Source: Chalara sp. BL73 | Taxonomy: Eukaryota > Ascomycota > Leotiomycetes > Helotiales | DNA: 64,000 bases | Assembly (NCBI GenBank): GCA_918026815.1 | Contig: CAKJVC010000017.1 | Span: forward strand, 434,001 to 498,000 | Reading direction: 5' to 3' | Shown here: positions 31,850-43,900 of the stretch, piece by piece | How the letters are laid out: each line of letters opens with the position of its first letter | Numbering within the stretch: position 1 is the stretch's first letter | The notes under the pieces: generated by a model | What the model saw: the letters and a program-made list of their open reading frames with translations, nothing else | Told to the model about the DNA's origin: nothing | The model's database searches: none | Program-made: the position numbers and the translations under genes

Positions 31850-32957
31850 AACTATAATCGTGTATGTCTTTTTACCAACCTCTGCACATCACGTGGTTCA
31901 CATCACACCAGCCATATGATTACGTTCTCCGCATCCCGCCTGGAAATCATTGAAGATAAAATTTGTGATCTCAAAGAAGAGCTTGTACTTTTACACTTTC
32001 TCTCTGAAAGCAACGCCTCGTTTCCCATCCCAACTGTGGTAATTTACGATTTCACCACGAATAACAGAATTGGATCTCCGTACACGATTCAGAAGAAACT
32101 TCCTGGATCGTGATTGCTGAGCATTTGCTATGAGCTTCCTATAGAAGAAAGGGTTCAAATAGCCGGAAAAGTGGCAGAGCCGGTCTTGAAAATGGAACAG
32201 GTCATTATTGATAGACCAAGGATTTCGATTCCATGTCAAGATATACCAGCTGGATCCCTTGAGCCGCTGGCTGGAGACACGAGAGTTTTTGAGATTCGCA
32301 ACCACGATGCTTTCGAATATCATGAAGACGTTGAACTTTTTGTCAAGAGGTTTTCTAAGCAGCCCTTATGCTTGCTGTTATGTTCGATTCTAGAATCACA
32401 TTTAAGCATCCTTGCTACTGAGAACGAAGACGATGGGTTTGCGGAGGTGAAACAGTTTCGATTTGTAAGGCTTCAACAGATTGCGAAGCAAATGGATGAC
32501 GCTGGCTTATTTAGAGTAAACGACAATGAGTACTCGATATATCATTATGAATTACTTCCCAAAAATATCATGGTTCTACGCCATGTCTTTAACGAAACAG
32601 AGGGAGAGTAGGAGATCATTGGCGTCATGCATTGTGAGAGAACCGAGTCACTGTCTCGCGTCCTTCCAATGACGCCACCTTACTGGCTTTGTTGCTTTGA
32701 TGAGGATCAGCGTTTGCAGGAAACTCATACAGCTACGATGTCTCATCTAGAGCCTCCTAATATGGAACTTTCCGTTCAGGTAATTCGACGAGCAAGCCCG
32801 ACATATATAGATGACGCCTATGTTCGTGGCCATTGGTTGCGTCTATTGGCACGATGAGAGCCTTGATGGCTACGCGAGATGCAACTGCATCGAGGAAGAG
32901 TTTCTGAGCTTGCTTAGAGAATGGAAAGAGTACTATGGGAAATGCCTGTGGAAATAG
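31850..32957 (+). pseudogene. Dead aminoglycoside-phosphotransferase-like (APH family) gene
   Basis: One frame keeps the layout of the fungal APH/choline-kinase-like family: NYNRV near 31850, ELVLLHFLSESNASFPIPTV, YDFTTNNRIGSPYTIQKKLP, YELPIEERVQIAGKVAEPVL, YHYELLPKNIMV and EIIGV...PYWLCCFDED. It cannot work. There is a TGA at 32111-32113 after LPGS, a TAG at 32609-32611 where Trp or a similar residue precedes EIIGV, and a frameshift just before 32855; the expected end REWKEYYGK is read in another frame, closing at 32955-32957. The catalytic HxD has become HYE, and the DWD metal motif after IIGV is MHCE. The family would transfer phosphate from ATP to small molecules; the real substrate is unknown. 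Confidence 0.8.
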
Positions 32958-35058
32958 ACAAAGCACTTTGAGTAGCTTTGAGTAAGCATTAGAACACTAG
33001 CAGATCAGCCACTCGGTGGATGACTAATGCTTTTACGCGTGCAATATTAGCTATTAAATTAATTGTCATCAATAATTTTTAGTGCTAAGTATTTTACACT
33101 ATAACTTCCGCTTACGTATTGTTTTTCCCTATATTTTATTATTTTTAAACAAGCTGTCTTTGAGTAGCGACGGAGCCTACCAAACAACAAAAGCGTTTCT
33201 CTAAGGGTTGATCTGTGCCGTACTAAGGCTGGTGCTCAAATGGGCGAGATGATTAGATAATCTAAGATGAATTATCCTGAACGTAACTCAACCGCAAGAT
33301 TAAGAAGTGGTTAGACATTCTCTAAACTCCTGATATGTAATACTAATTTAAACTTATAGAGACACCCAGTAGTTAGTGAGGACTATTTAAGTTTACCTAT
33401 TAGATTCTTCCTTCCTTTTTTTCTGCTAAACTATTCTTGCATCGTCCAATGTGTCTTGGTCAGCAACGTCATATCTAGCTCTTTCTTGCTCCAGCTCTTG
33501 CTTCCAGAAGCAAGCATCACTCTCGCCATTCTTCATAGATGGTAGTTGATTGGTGCATTCTTGACGGATAAAGTGTATCTGATACGTTGAGCAACATAGA
33601 TGTTTCGCCCTAAGTTGCAGGTGGGTGAAAAAAGGTGTAACACCCCCACACCCCCCAACATCACAACCGTGGTAAGAGATATGAGGTACAAAAGGTATAC
33701 AGATCGGGCGTGTGATATCCAATAAGGATAAGTGTCGTGTGCATGGTGAAAATAAAGCTGGACAGATTGGAAGAGGAGAAATTGTCTGTATAGAATCTAC
33801 AACAAAAGCTATCGGTCCCGGTTCCTGAAGCCTCATACTCACCACAAGAAGCTCAATGCCTCATCTCCGTGCAAGAGTTTCTCTGTTGCCTCTACCTGAA
33901 ACCTGTTCGAATGGAATGGAAGGAACTTACTTGCCTTTCCACTATTTCTCATCTCTGGACTTCTTAGCTGTGTTATTCTCTCCGGTAAATTGTCTTTTAG
34001 TACATTCCTTCTTGGTTTTGTTAATTGCTTTATGCTTGTTGTGCTGGGCTTACTGTCTATGGTACTGATCCTTCCAATCCCTCATCCAAGGATATGGTTT
34101 GCGTAGCCTTGAAATTTACAATAAACTTAAAGTGTTTGGCAGTATTTTATCTTGTCTTCTAATCCTAGTTTCTTGTGTTTATTACAATCGCAATTCTCTT
34201 TACCACTAGAACGGTGATGAATTTTGCCTTTCTTGACTACCATTCTGATAGAGTTTGATATTATGATTGTATGTGCTGACAGGTAGATAGAGATTCCAGA
34301 AGAAGGTGTTTTAAAGATTTTTTATAGGTCGACCGAGGTGTTAACAAGCCAAGTAAGGGTATGGTCAAGCTTCGAGGATGAATGTTGTGTGGTTGGTACA
34401 AGAGGATGCACGGCCAAGTCCCAAGGTTATATACTAAATGAGATCTGCTATTCCCGCATTGGTTCTTGATCTCCGGGACGGGGCAGGAAAAAAGGAAAAA
34501 AGTATTCACCGAGCTAGACTCGACCGCAAGGGTTGTCCAGATAAAGGGAACAATGTTTACAACGCATGGGCTTGTGACAAAGTTCCTAGGCACGGGCTCT
34601 ATGTCGTACAGCAGAAGCCATTCGATGGATAATGCGAGTAGAGGTGTCTCCATTGTATGTCACAGACAAACGAATAGGCAAAGGATACAATGCTTGACTG
34701 AGCTTGAAAATGAAGCTGTCTCGTTAGGATGTGAATCTCTGCTCACCGGACTTTGTAGTTTAGAGGGGGGCTGTTGAGTTCATGGTGTCGGGTATAAAAG
34801 GAGTTGTTGAAACGACGAGTGAAATTTTTTTTTTTTTAATTTTTTTGAGAACAGCAGGTTCGGTGTAGGTCAATACGTCCATTGGAAGTCTTATATGCAT
34901 AAAAGACACCAATATCAGCAAGTCGTAGTGCCTCAACCACAGTGGCTAATTCATTCTTGACGACATTGCAGCATGGACTTAACTATATTAGATTCAATAA
35001 AAAACTGACCTAAACTCCATGTTACCTCTTAAAGCCTTAGATCCAAGGTGAGAGGTGA
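32958..35058. other. 2.1-kb AT-leaning spacer, ambiguous frames only
   Basis: Contains a T-run with AATTTTTTT at about 34827-34848 and a C-rich TGTAACACCCCC at 33636 that resembles an LTR start but has no partner end. Frames at 33426-33845 (minus), 34261-34653 (minus) and 34466-34777 (plus) are open, the last two antisense to each other. I recognise none of them. Confidence 0.35.
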
Positions 35059-35066
35059 GAGGTGAC

Positions 35067-35498
35067 CAGTGATCGCAGTAGTATTATCATTATATTGACC
35101 CCTAAAATCGAATACTATACCCCACACAATATGAGATTTGAAAATTGCATACGTATCACGGCAAAATTTGTAATCTTATATTGTATTATACTATCTGTAG
35201 TATACTATAATACTAACCTTAAACGACGCTATTCCTAAATCAGTAATACAACAAAAGTACAGCTCTTTTCAAAAATGTTTAACCTATTTCCACTTGTTTA
35301 CAGTGACGTTTTAAGCCAGCTTTCTAGCCTTGGCAAGATACTTAGTATATTGCCAATATAATACAAGATCAAACTTTCATACCAATACTAGCGCTCTACA
35401 AAATAGCTCATAATAATACTAGCGTAGTATCAAAAAGTCGATCCCATATGACTCGAGACTCGATATCACTAAATATCACGATAATACTGTGATTACTG
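35067..35498. mobile_element. hAT-type MITE, 432 bp, with 8-bp target duplication
   Basis: The element begins CAGTGATCGCAGTAG and its complementary end begins CAGTAATCACAGTA, both continuing into TTATC: inverted repeats of about 20 bp with one 3-base gap. It is flanked on both sides by GAGGTGAC (35059-35066 and 35499-35506), an 8-bp duplication typical of the hAT superfamily, whose termini usually begin CAG. The interior is AT-rich and non-coding, so it is non-autonomous. The superfamily is inferred from TSD length and termini. Confidence 0.8.
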
Positions 35499-35506
35499 GA
35501 GGTGAC

Positions 35507-36920
35507 TACGTTTGCGTCAGATTAGGAAGCAATTCACACAGGGAAGGACGGATGCACGAACGTCCCATATTTGGCTCAAGTCTTGATATTCGACAAAGAA
35601 TTTGATCTGCATGACTGCTGTTCACTCGTAGTCAGTGCTGTCTCTAAGAGAAGATTTTCAATAAACAAGATTCTCAAACGGGAATGACCCGCCTTAATTC
35701 TGTTTCTTCTAATTTATTGTCGTATTGACCCCCGAACACTTTAAACGCCATCAGTCTCACGAGTCCTGTAAACTGTGTCAGGCTTTCTCCAAGATCAAGG
35801 CTCCTCCTGACGGCAATTCGCCTGTCTCCGCTACCAAGTTCGTTCATGCTCACCAGGTGGCATACATGCAACCCAAACCGACAGACAACAGAATAAAGAA
35901 CATGTTTTTATACCGAAGCAGACCAGAACTACGAATAAGTATGGGAGTAAGACGGTAAGTATAAGGCTTGTGAAGAGGAAGAAGTCTGAGATGACCGCAA
36001 TCCAATGGTTGAGGATAGACGTTAAGGTGAACATTGCTGTATGCTTGATTTGTATAATTGAACGAAGCTAAGGGGGATGGGCTAGTCAAGAGTCGATGCT
36101 TTGATGGTAAGGAATAGGCTGTGATGTCAAGAGAACGTATTGATGTGATAAAAATGGAGAGAAATACGTAACAGCTTTCAAACCAAACTGATGGTGATAT
36201 CGTTTTCTGTACCCATAAGCAGTCGTGGTGCCCTTCCATGTCCTCTGGGCGTGAATATCTCAGAATTGGCAGTTTTAGATAAAACCATACCACCATTGCC
36301 TTCACCATCGTCTCATCGCACTATCCTTATTGCTACCTTTATACTTGTTACGTTTTACCTTGTCTTTTGCTTCCATTACGAATTGGAATGCTTGGCCTAG
36401 ATGTCGGGATAAGAAGCACATATATTTGGTGGGAATACGGGAATAATAATCAAGAAAAATATGTTTAAGAGAGAAAATGTATTCTTCATGGCAGCATGCT
36501 TTGTGACGGCATTATTTGTTTGAAATAGAGAGCAGTTCCCTCCTAGTATGTTGCCGTTCTTTGCATTGTTGTTCTCGTTTTCAAATTGCCTCACATGAAC
36601 CAATCGAACATTGTTAGCGCCACAATACCATCAGCGAGGAGTACGTGAAGCACTTATTTGGAGTTGCTGCCCGTGATTTGGAAGTATCAGCTTGTCCCAA
36701 AAGCAGCGTCGTGGCTTCTGCCGTCCAGCTGGCCGATGATGGAAAAAGATCATTGAGAGCGTAGAGGTGTAATTATATAGTTATTCCTGTGCAGAAGCTG
36801 TGACGTGGGGGAGCTATACGCACTCTCAACCATCCAATCTGCAATTCATATTTCAAAAGGAGACCTGTGTGTCGCCAAATTCATCGAAATCTTTTGTGTC
36901 TGACTTGTAGGTATCATTTA
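35507..36920. other. Spacer between MITE and PFA4 gene
   Basis: A 152-codon minus-strand frame (35850-36308) and shorter ones have no domain I recognise. It contains the 3' flank of PFA4. Confidence 0.35.
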
Positions 36921-38221
36921 TTACACATTTTTGTTCTTACGACGTCTAAGTAGTTCACCCAAAGGAATGTCGTCCTCGTCCATGCTCTCAGCATCGATAT
37001 CCACACCAAAATCCGCTAATGTATCTCCATCGGCATTTTTCCATCTCTCGTCAGGATCCCAGCCCTCACCAGAGCTTTCCTCACCTGAGCTTTCCAGTTC
37101 AGCACCGTCATCATCATGAGTCCACCCTCGTCTTTTAAAATCCTCCTCTTGCCTCCTCTTGAAGGCAGCTATTTCTTCAGCAGGAGTATCATACTCTTGT
37201 AGGCCGGCATCGCCAAAAAATCGTGTTACTCGTGGCACCTTTTCTGGATCCACTGGTGGCCATACTTTTGTGATGTCCTCAAAGCCATTGACCTCGTAAT
37301 ATGCAGCAGAACCGATATCCGGTGCCGCGCCGAATGGCAGAAACCATGCCACAATATTCTTCGTGCCCATTCCTTGGCACAGATTTTTCCATATCCCGAT
37401 ATCATAGGGAAACTCTTGATGTTCAACACGCACCCGTTTCCCATTTACGTACATGTAACCGCCCAGCTTCCTGGCTCGGTCCACTTGTGCTTCATGTTTC
37501 CCGATCTCCCAGGTTTCTATCATTGTTGTGTTTATTACGAGACTTCGGACTGCTGTGGTGAAAAGAACGACCAACGCGAAGAGGGTTATGCTATTGACGA
37601 GTATAAGGACGAATAAATGTGCCATGCCCCAGATAGGTGGTCCAAGGTATGCTGGCAGATTCCTATTCTCCCAGATATAGAAAGCGCATTGATAAAGATG
37701 ATATTCTAGGATTGCCATGCTAAGAACGGCGTAAAAGACGAATCGGAGAAAATGGGGGAAGGTCGTGTGGCTAACGCAGTTGGTCGTCCAAGGACAATGG
37801 TGATCCATCTTTGGGATACATCTTCAATATGTTAGTGTGAGCAATACGATATACAGTAGCATGGGTAAGCAACAAACCGTTGGCATTGTCTGCAGTGATG
37901 GGCTCTGGGTGGTTTGACAGCATCACATTTCTTGCACCACCGCACGGCTGTCTTCTGGTCCTCTTTCTCGCTTTTGCTTTTGGCTAATGCTTCATCGAAC
38001 CAACCCTGCGGTCCTGGATTAGTGGTACATGCCAGGTAATAACACCACCAGATGGCTAGCACAGATACGTTGAACCAGATGGTCTCTTTGCGACTCAGTG
38101 GTCCAGGCTCAATATAATGAAATAGAATTTGCGAGGTATATGCCAGAAAGGATATTAGGAACGACACACCGGGAATCGCAAACGCCTCAATCGAAGGAAT
38201 AGAAAGAGAAAAGCGCGTCAT
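36921..38221 (-). CDS. PFA4: Palmitoyltransferase PFA4 (DHHC type)
   Basis: An ER membrane enzyme that palmitoylates client proteins; in yeast Pfa4 modifies the chitin synthase Chs3 and amino-acid permeases. Two exons, 37878-38221 and 36921-37821, give 414 aa from the Met at MTRFSLSIPS; an upstream in-frame Met at 38278 would add 19 residues. Two membrane helices precede the Cys-rich domain WCKKCDAVKPPRAHHCRQCQ, and the intron splits the Arg codon just before CIPKMDHHCPWTTNCV. Two more helices follow (MAHLFVLILVNSITLFALV), then the TTMIETWE (TTxE) motif. The C-terminal tail is acidic and ends with basic LLRRRKNKNV. The DHHC active site is intact. Confidence 0.93.
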
Positions 38222-39035
38222 GATTGCTGCTAGTTCCCATGACCACCAGGCTCCCAGTCCTGTATCGGTCTGATGCAAGCTGGAAAACTAGAAAGCTAAG
38301 GGACTACAGGTTAGTCATCTAACATAACGATGTCGCATTCGCATTCGCATTCCGTCAAGCCAAGCCCCATGGACCCACCCTTTGCACAGTGCAGAGCCTC
38401 AAAGCTTATATCTCGCTTAGGGGGTGTCAGTCAATCGGCTTTATGTTAGGCCGACGGCTCCAGTTTGACCGGGTCCTCCCCTTTGGCGGGCCATCTTTCA
38501 GTTCCTCTATTGTACCGATGCCGATACAGATACCCACCAAGTTCATAGCACATGTCAATACTATACAATCCGGTAATGGTGATAATTCTGCTGCTGTTAG
38601 AGTGCTGACATATTATGGCGTGTTCTCGCATTCGCAAACTTAACCACCAAGTGATTGATGACTACTTTAAGTAAGCTTTTTTTTTATTCCTCTCCTATGA
38701 CCCAATCCAGTCTTCTCTTTCGTAACTAACGGAGATATGCTATCCGAATCTGGGGATAGTCTTTGCAGTTTCCCCATCATGGGCCAAAGCGGCCAAGCAG
38801 GCAGTCAAAAGTCGCGAAAGTACACGTTCATAGTGCCCTAACTTCAGACCCCATCAATCCGTTTTCTCGTAAGGGACGACAGATAGTCCGCCCGGCCTCA
38901 CTAATCAAGAATTGATAGATAATTACGTACCAACGCCCTCTTGTATGATATATCTCCTTGATAAGTGCCTAGAGCACCTCCCTTCCCTTGTTTCGTTCAA
39001 AGGTTATAGAGAAAAAGTTTCTTACAATATTCATA
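38222..39035. promoter_or_regulatory. Divergent intergenic region, PFA4 and MFS gene
   Basis: 814 bp between two divergent starts. A triple GCATTC repeat lies at 38335-38352 with a related CGCATTCGC near 38629. The function is unknown. Confidence 0.4.
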
Positions 39036-40950
39036 ATGTCTACAAGGTCTCAATCATCCTTATCTATTGACGAGAAGCCCGGAGTATCTACACCCAGTCA
39101 TCAGAATGAAAACACAAACATCTTCAAACCAGAAGCTGAAGCGAACTTACCACCCTTAGATGCTGTTCCAGCAGAGTTTAAGCCCAGCTATGCGTTTCTG
39201 TTGGCTTTCGGCTCGATATGTATCATAACGCTAGCGGCGGCTCTTGATGCCACCTCTCTTAGTATAGCATTACCTATAATCACGACAAAACTAAAGGGAT
39301 CAGCCATCGAGGCGTTCTGGTCTGGCACCTCTTTCTTGGTTACATCTGCAGTTTTCCAGCCAATCATTGCGGGATTCAGCCATGTCTTTGGGAGAAAGCA
39401 GGTATGTCTGACGCCTAGGACCTGGTGTTGTTCTCGAGCTCATATGTCATAGTTGGTCTTGATCAGTTCGCTCTTCTTCTTCGTCGGTTCTCTGGTTGCA
39501 GCTTTGGCTACTAACTTCACCATGATGTAAGAAACACCTCCAGCAAAATGTTTGAGGCGAGTGCTCACATCCTATCTAGGCTTGTAGGAAGATCTATCCA
39601 GGGTATCGGAGGAGGAGGAATAATGACTCTAGGTGAAATCATCGTTACAGATATGGTCCCTCTAGCTGTCCGAGGAGCATGGTTTGGCTACCTAGGCTCG
39701 ATGTGGGCGATTGGTAGCGTTGCTGGCCCTTTAATGGGCGGCGCATTCGCCCAGTCCGTCTCATGGACATGGATCTTCTGGATCAACCTCCCCATTATCG
39801 GTGTAGGCGTCACCGCCATCATTTTCTTCCTACACCTCGACCGCGTCCCAGGCGATCTCATTCTCAAGGTCAAGCTCTTCGACTGGTTTGGAGCTGTGGC
39901 ATTCATCGGCTCGACAGTTTCTATATTGATTCCCCTAACATGGGGTGGGGTGATGTATCCATGGGACCACTGGCGCACGCTCTTCCCTCTTATATTTGGC
40001 TTCACCACCTTGGTCGCTACTGGCTTCTATGAATGGAATCTCTCTCGCAAGGCGTTCGACAAGGACGGTCTTCTCCTTCCGGGGGACCATATCGACCCGA
40101 TAATCCGCTTCAGTATCTTCTCCAACGCGAGTCTAATAATAACATACTTGGAAACCATTGTACATGGGATGATTCTTTGGTCTTTATTGTACTACCTTCC
40201 TCTCTACTATGAGGGCGTCAAGGGCTATACTCCCATCATATCCGGTGTAGCGGTTCTCCCTGAGACAAGCTTCGTGGCACGTGAGTTTTCCTTACCTCGT
40301 CTTTAAGGGGGCCTCTGTCTAATTGATCTCTAGCCATGTCTGTTGTTGTCGGAATTATATGTGCAGCTACAGGAAGATACCGGTGGGCTATCTGGATCGG
40401 CTGGGTCCTCACAACCGTCGGTAGTGGCTTGCTTATCCTCTTGGATCCATCAACCTCCATCCCCGCCTGGGTCTTCCTGAACGTGCCTGTCTCCATCGGG
40501 ACAGGTATGCTCTTTCCTTCCATGGCACTCGCCATCCAGGCCTCCGCCAGGCCTCAGGATGCCGGGCACTCTGTAGCATTCTTTGCCTTCGCGCGGGTCT
40601 TTGGACAATCTCTTGGTGTTGCTATCGGCGGCGTCGTCTTCCAAAACCAGGTCAAGGTCAAGATGCTCAAATATGACTTGTTGGCGCCTCTGGCGGATGC
40701 GTACTCGAAAGATGCTACGAGCTTGGTGCATATCATCAAGCATATGGAGAAGGGGCTGATGAAGGAGCAGCTGGTGCAGAGTTATGCGGACGCGCTGAAG
40801 ATAATTTGGGTTGTGATGTGTGCGCTAAGCGCGGTGGTGATGGTGGCGAGTGTATTTACAAAGGGCTATACACTGCAGCAGGAACTTAATACAAGGCAGG
40901 GATTCCATGGAGATGAGAAGACTCTAAAGAAAGATGAGGCGGTGGCCTAG
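39036..40950 (+). CDS. MFS transporter, 14-helix drug/toxin efflux type
   Basis: Exons: 39036-39401, 39453-39526, 39580-40280 and 40334-40950, giving 585 aa. The start at MSTRSQSSLSIDEKP is preferred; an upstream Met at 38988 would add 16 residues. After a 55-residue cytosolic tail, the first helix reads SYAFLLAFGSICIITLAAAL with DATSLSIALP, typical of the DHA2 group. Motif A remains as GFSHVFGRKQ, and RSIQGIGGGGIMTLGEIIVT is the motif B/C region. The VFGQSLGVAIGGVVFQNQ helix and a hydrophilic C-terminus follow. Such proteins export toxic compounds using the proton gradient. The substrate is unknown and no biosynthetic genes adjoin it. Confidence 0.92.
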
Positions 40951-43900
40951 ATCGGGAGGAATGGAAAGCGTCAAGAGTGTAATGGAAAGAAAGAGGGAGA
41001 GAAGCATGGCATAGCATGGTATAAAGTATAGGCATTTTGAAAAGTATAACTTACTGGGCTTATAGGAAGCGATGACTTAGAAGTTGGGTATGGCGCATTT
41101 GGAAGAGGCTTGGAATCTCCATTCCGGTAATATTGGGAACTGTTTCGACATTATATATTATAGGCATAAATGTACAACTCTTATCTCCTAGATATCCATA
41201 ATTTCGCGTGCAATCTGTTGGATTCTGCTTTCAGGATCACAAGGGAATTTGTTTCTTGACTTCTGGAAGCGGCGAGAGAGGGACCTGGTATGACCGTCCT
41301 ATTTGGGTGCTTTTCTTGCATGCGGGCAATAGACGTTGCTCATGGGTAATATAAAATATACCTTGTTAAACGTCCATCATGCTTAACACACCTTTTTGGT
41401 AATCTAATATTCTGGGATAAGAAAACCAACGTGAAAATCACACTTGAGTATGTACAGTGGAGGGAGAAGGACTGGATTGTCATGTATGTTTCTGCAGCTG
41501 GTCAAAGGCGTATAGTGAATGGAGAGGCTAGGACGGTATTTCATCTGGGTGTTCAAAGTCTTTAACGTCAAAGATTTCGAGACCTGTTCGGTGCTTCGCT
41601 TCCAGTGTTGCCATGGTATTTACATGTGCGGTGCCACCAGATCCAAGCCACACAGAATTGTCCAAATTCACCGACCGCCGTAGCATCACAGATTTGATAT
41701 AATTCCATTCAATAATTTTATCAATGCGTACGACATCTGATGTAGCAGCCGCTCGAGGATATACCAATCACACTCCCATCTCGAAAACCCGTCTGACTGT
41801 TGCACATCGCACCGGCAGTAGGCTTTACACATCCAAGCATGTTACAACATGCCGCAGGAATCTAGAACCTGAGACTCCCACGGCAAAACTCGCGATGGAG
41901 AATATGTTTGTCTGGTTACAGAGGGGCCAATAACAGATGGGCCAGAGAAGGCTACCAAGTGTGTTTGTTGCAGGTCGGTCGCTTACGGCCGCGATGCAGC
42001 AGAAGAGCCTATGCCCGCAAAATCGAGCTTGACCAATCATGCTGGGGGACCAGAGGTTTTCCACATGTCTGCCGATGTTTGGTAAGTCCAACGTCAGCTG
42101 ATGATCTCAGACAATTTCTAGAGTAGGACCGAAAAATTCACATATCAACCCACGAGGGTTGGGGAGAAGCTAAATGTACAGTATGTGATTATGCCGTTCT
42201 GTGTCTCAGAGCTGGAGCGGCCGGTGATAGCTTATCCCCAGCCATTCAACACTTCTGCCCGCCTGAGTGAGCTATGAGGCTGAACAAGTAGCATTGGTCT
42301 AAAATGTCGACTAGACGATGAATTGATCTCTTTCATTACTTTGGGATATCTGACTTAATTCAATCGTAGGTACTTCTATCTTTTCCACATAGTTACAACC
42401 TGGCACCGCTGAATTTCTACAATGTAACTGCAAAAGATGTTTACAACAATCTACCCGTGCTGGTAGACTGCCTCGTCACTAAGCCTATCACAACTCTCTA
42501 TCGTAGCTCATCGCTATATTACCATTAAGCTTCACGATGCACTTTATTCTCAACTCTTTCTAGAAGCGTGAAGTACATGCTTGTGGGGCCGCTTTGCAAA
42601 GATAGACAAACCTGCGTATTTGCGTTGTGCTTGTGAGGATTGATTTCAGATACTGCCTTCCATGAAATCCACCAAGACACCTGATCTTGCTTATACGTTC
42701 TAACCACTTCTTTATGTTGGTATCCGCCCCCCACAAAAAATAAGTACGAAAAACAATTTTCAGCCATATCAAAGAGCGAGAATATTGGCGGTATTCTTAA
42801 GCGATCTGAAGCTGTGAAAGGGCATAATTGGCAGGATAGATATGCAGAGATGTGTAAGCCATTGGTGGCCTCGAATGAAATTCGGAATGCATGGAAACAC
42901 CCGTCTCTCGGCCATTGAGCCTGAAGGCTCGAACCAAGATCAAGGATATCAATTGAGCGGTAACATTGATGCCAAAACTGCCTTTATTAAGGCCCGAGGA
43001 ACCCAAAATCAAACGTGGTCGAAGAACAGCGATTTTCACTTTCGTTCCCGCAACATGGCTGAATCATGACACTTCAACAAAAATCTGTGCTGTCCAACAA
43101 GTCAGTTCTGTTGGTCGCTTGGTGGCCAGGTTCCATCACGATACCGTCTGAATGGGCGGCCAGGCACAAGCGACCCTAAATCCAATGAACTTTCTTTCTG
43201 CAGGCTATCGTTGGATGACCTCACCTGCCGCATGAAGAAAACAATCACTAATCCAATCTATACAAAACTTCTATGTTCCTTAAACTACTGCACAATACAT
43301 CACGGAGAAATTGATTCGGCTTCGAGTCATTGTTATGGTTGCATGCGTGAAAATTCTTGTCATAAAAACAAGAAAAAGTCGGCAACAACAAGAATATTTC
43401 TGGGTCGCTACCGTGACCACCATCTTGCGGCCGGCTTCAACTCACCAATTGGCAGGAGTATACTTACAAGTCATCAATCAATCATTATTAGTGCCGAGAT
43501 AGAGATGCTGCGAGTGTAGAATTTTCCCACTGATGAAAGAAAATATTTGCACAACTCGTGCAGTAGTTATTCCGCCCATCCAATCCGCGCTCTCAGCACA
43601 TTTTGTGCACAAAAATTCTGGATGCAGAGGCTCCATATTTGTGGAATCAACAGACCGAGCGAAGTACCACGACTGCAGCCGCTGGACAACGCAGCAGGCC
43701 ACCAAAAATATGAAGTTGGAGGATGATGATGATGATGACGATGATGAACAACTTACGTGGCCCGGAACTAGTATGTCTGTACCTGAAATCTGAGGTAATC
43801 TTGCTTCGTCCAGGCTCTAAAATAGAGGTTGGAAGGATCCTTCAGGCTTCCGGGAGGGTTCGGGGACGCTGATCCTCTACCCAGGGGCCTGACTACACTA

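Noticed and set aside
33636..33660. TGTAACACCCCC resembling an LTR start
   Set aside because: No matching LTR end or target duplication could be found downstream or on the other strand.
33426..33845. 139-codon minus frame
   Set aside because: No recognisable family; it spans a C-rich tract and reads as chance.
35850..36308. 152-codon minus frame
   Set aside because: Random-looking sequence with no domain; likely part of an intergenic region.
38985..39035. Upstream Met at 38988 for the MFS gene
   Set aside because: The extra residues (MFRSKVIEKKFLTIFI) are not typical of the family; the Met at 39036 gives the usual hydrophilic Ser/Glu-rich tail.
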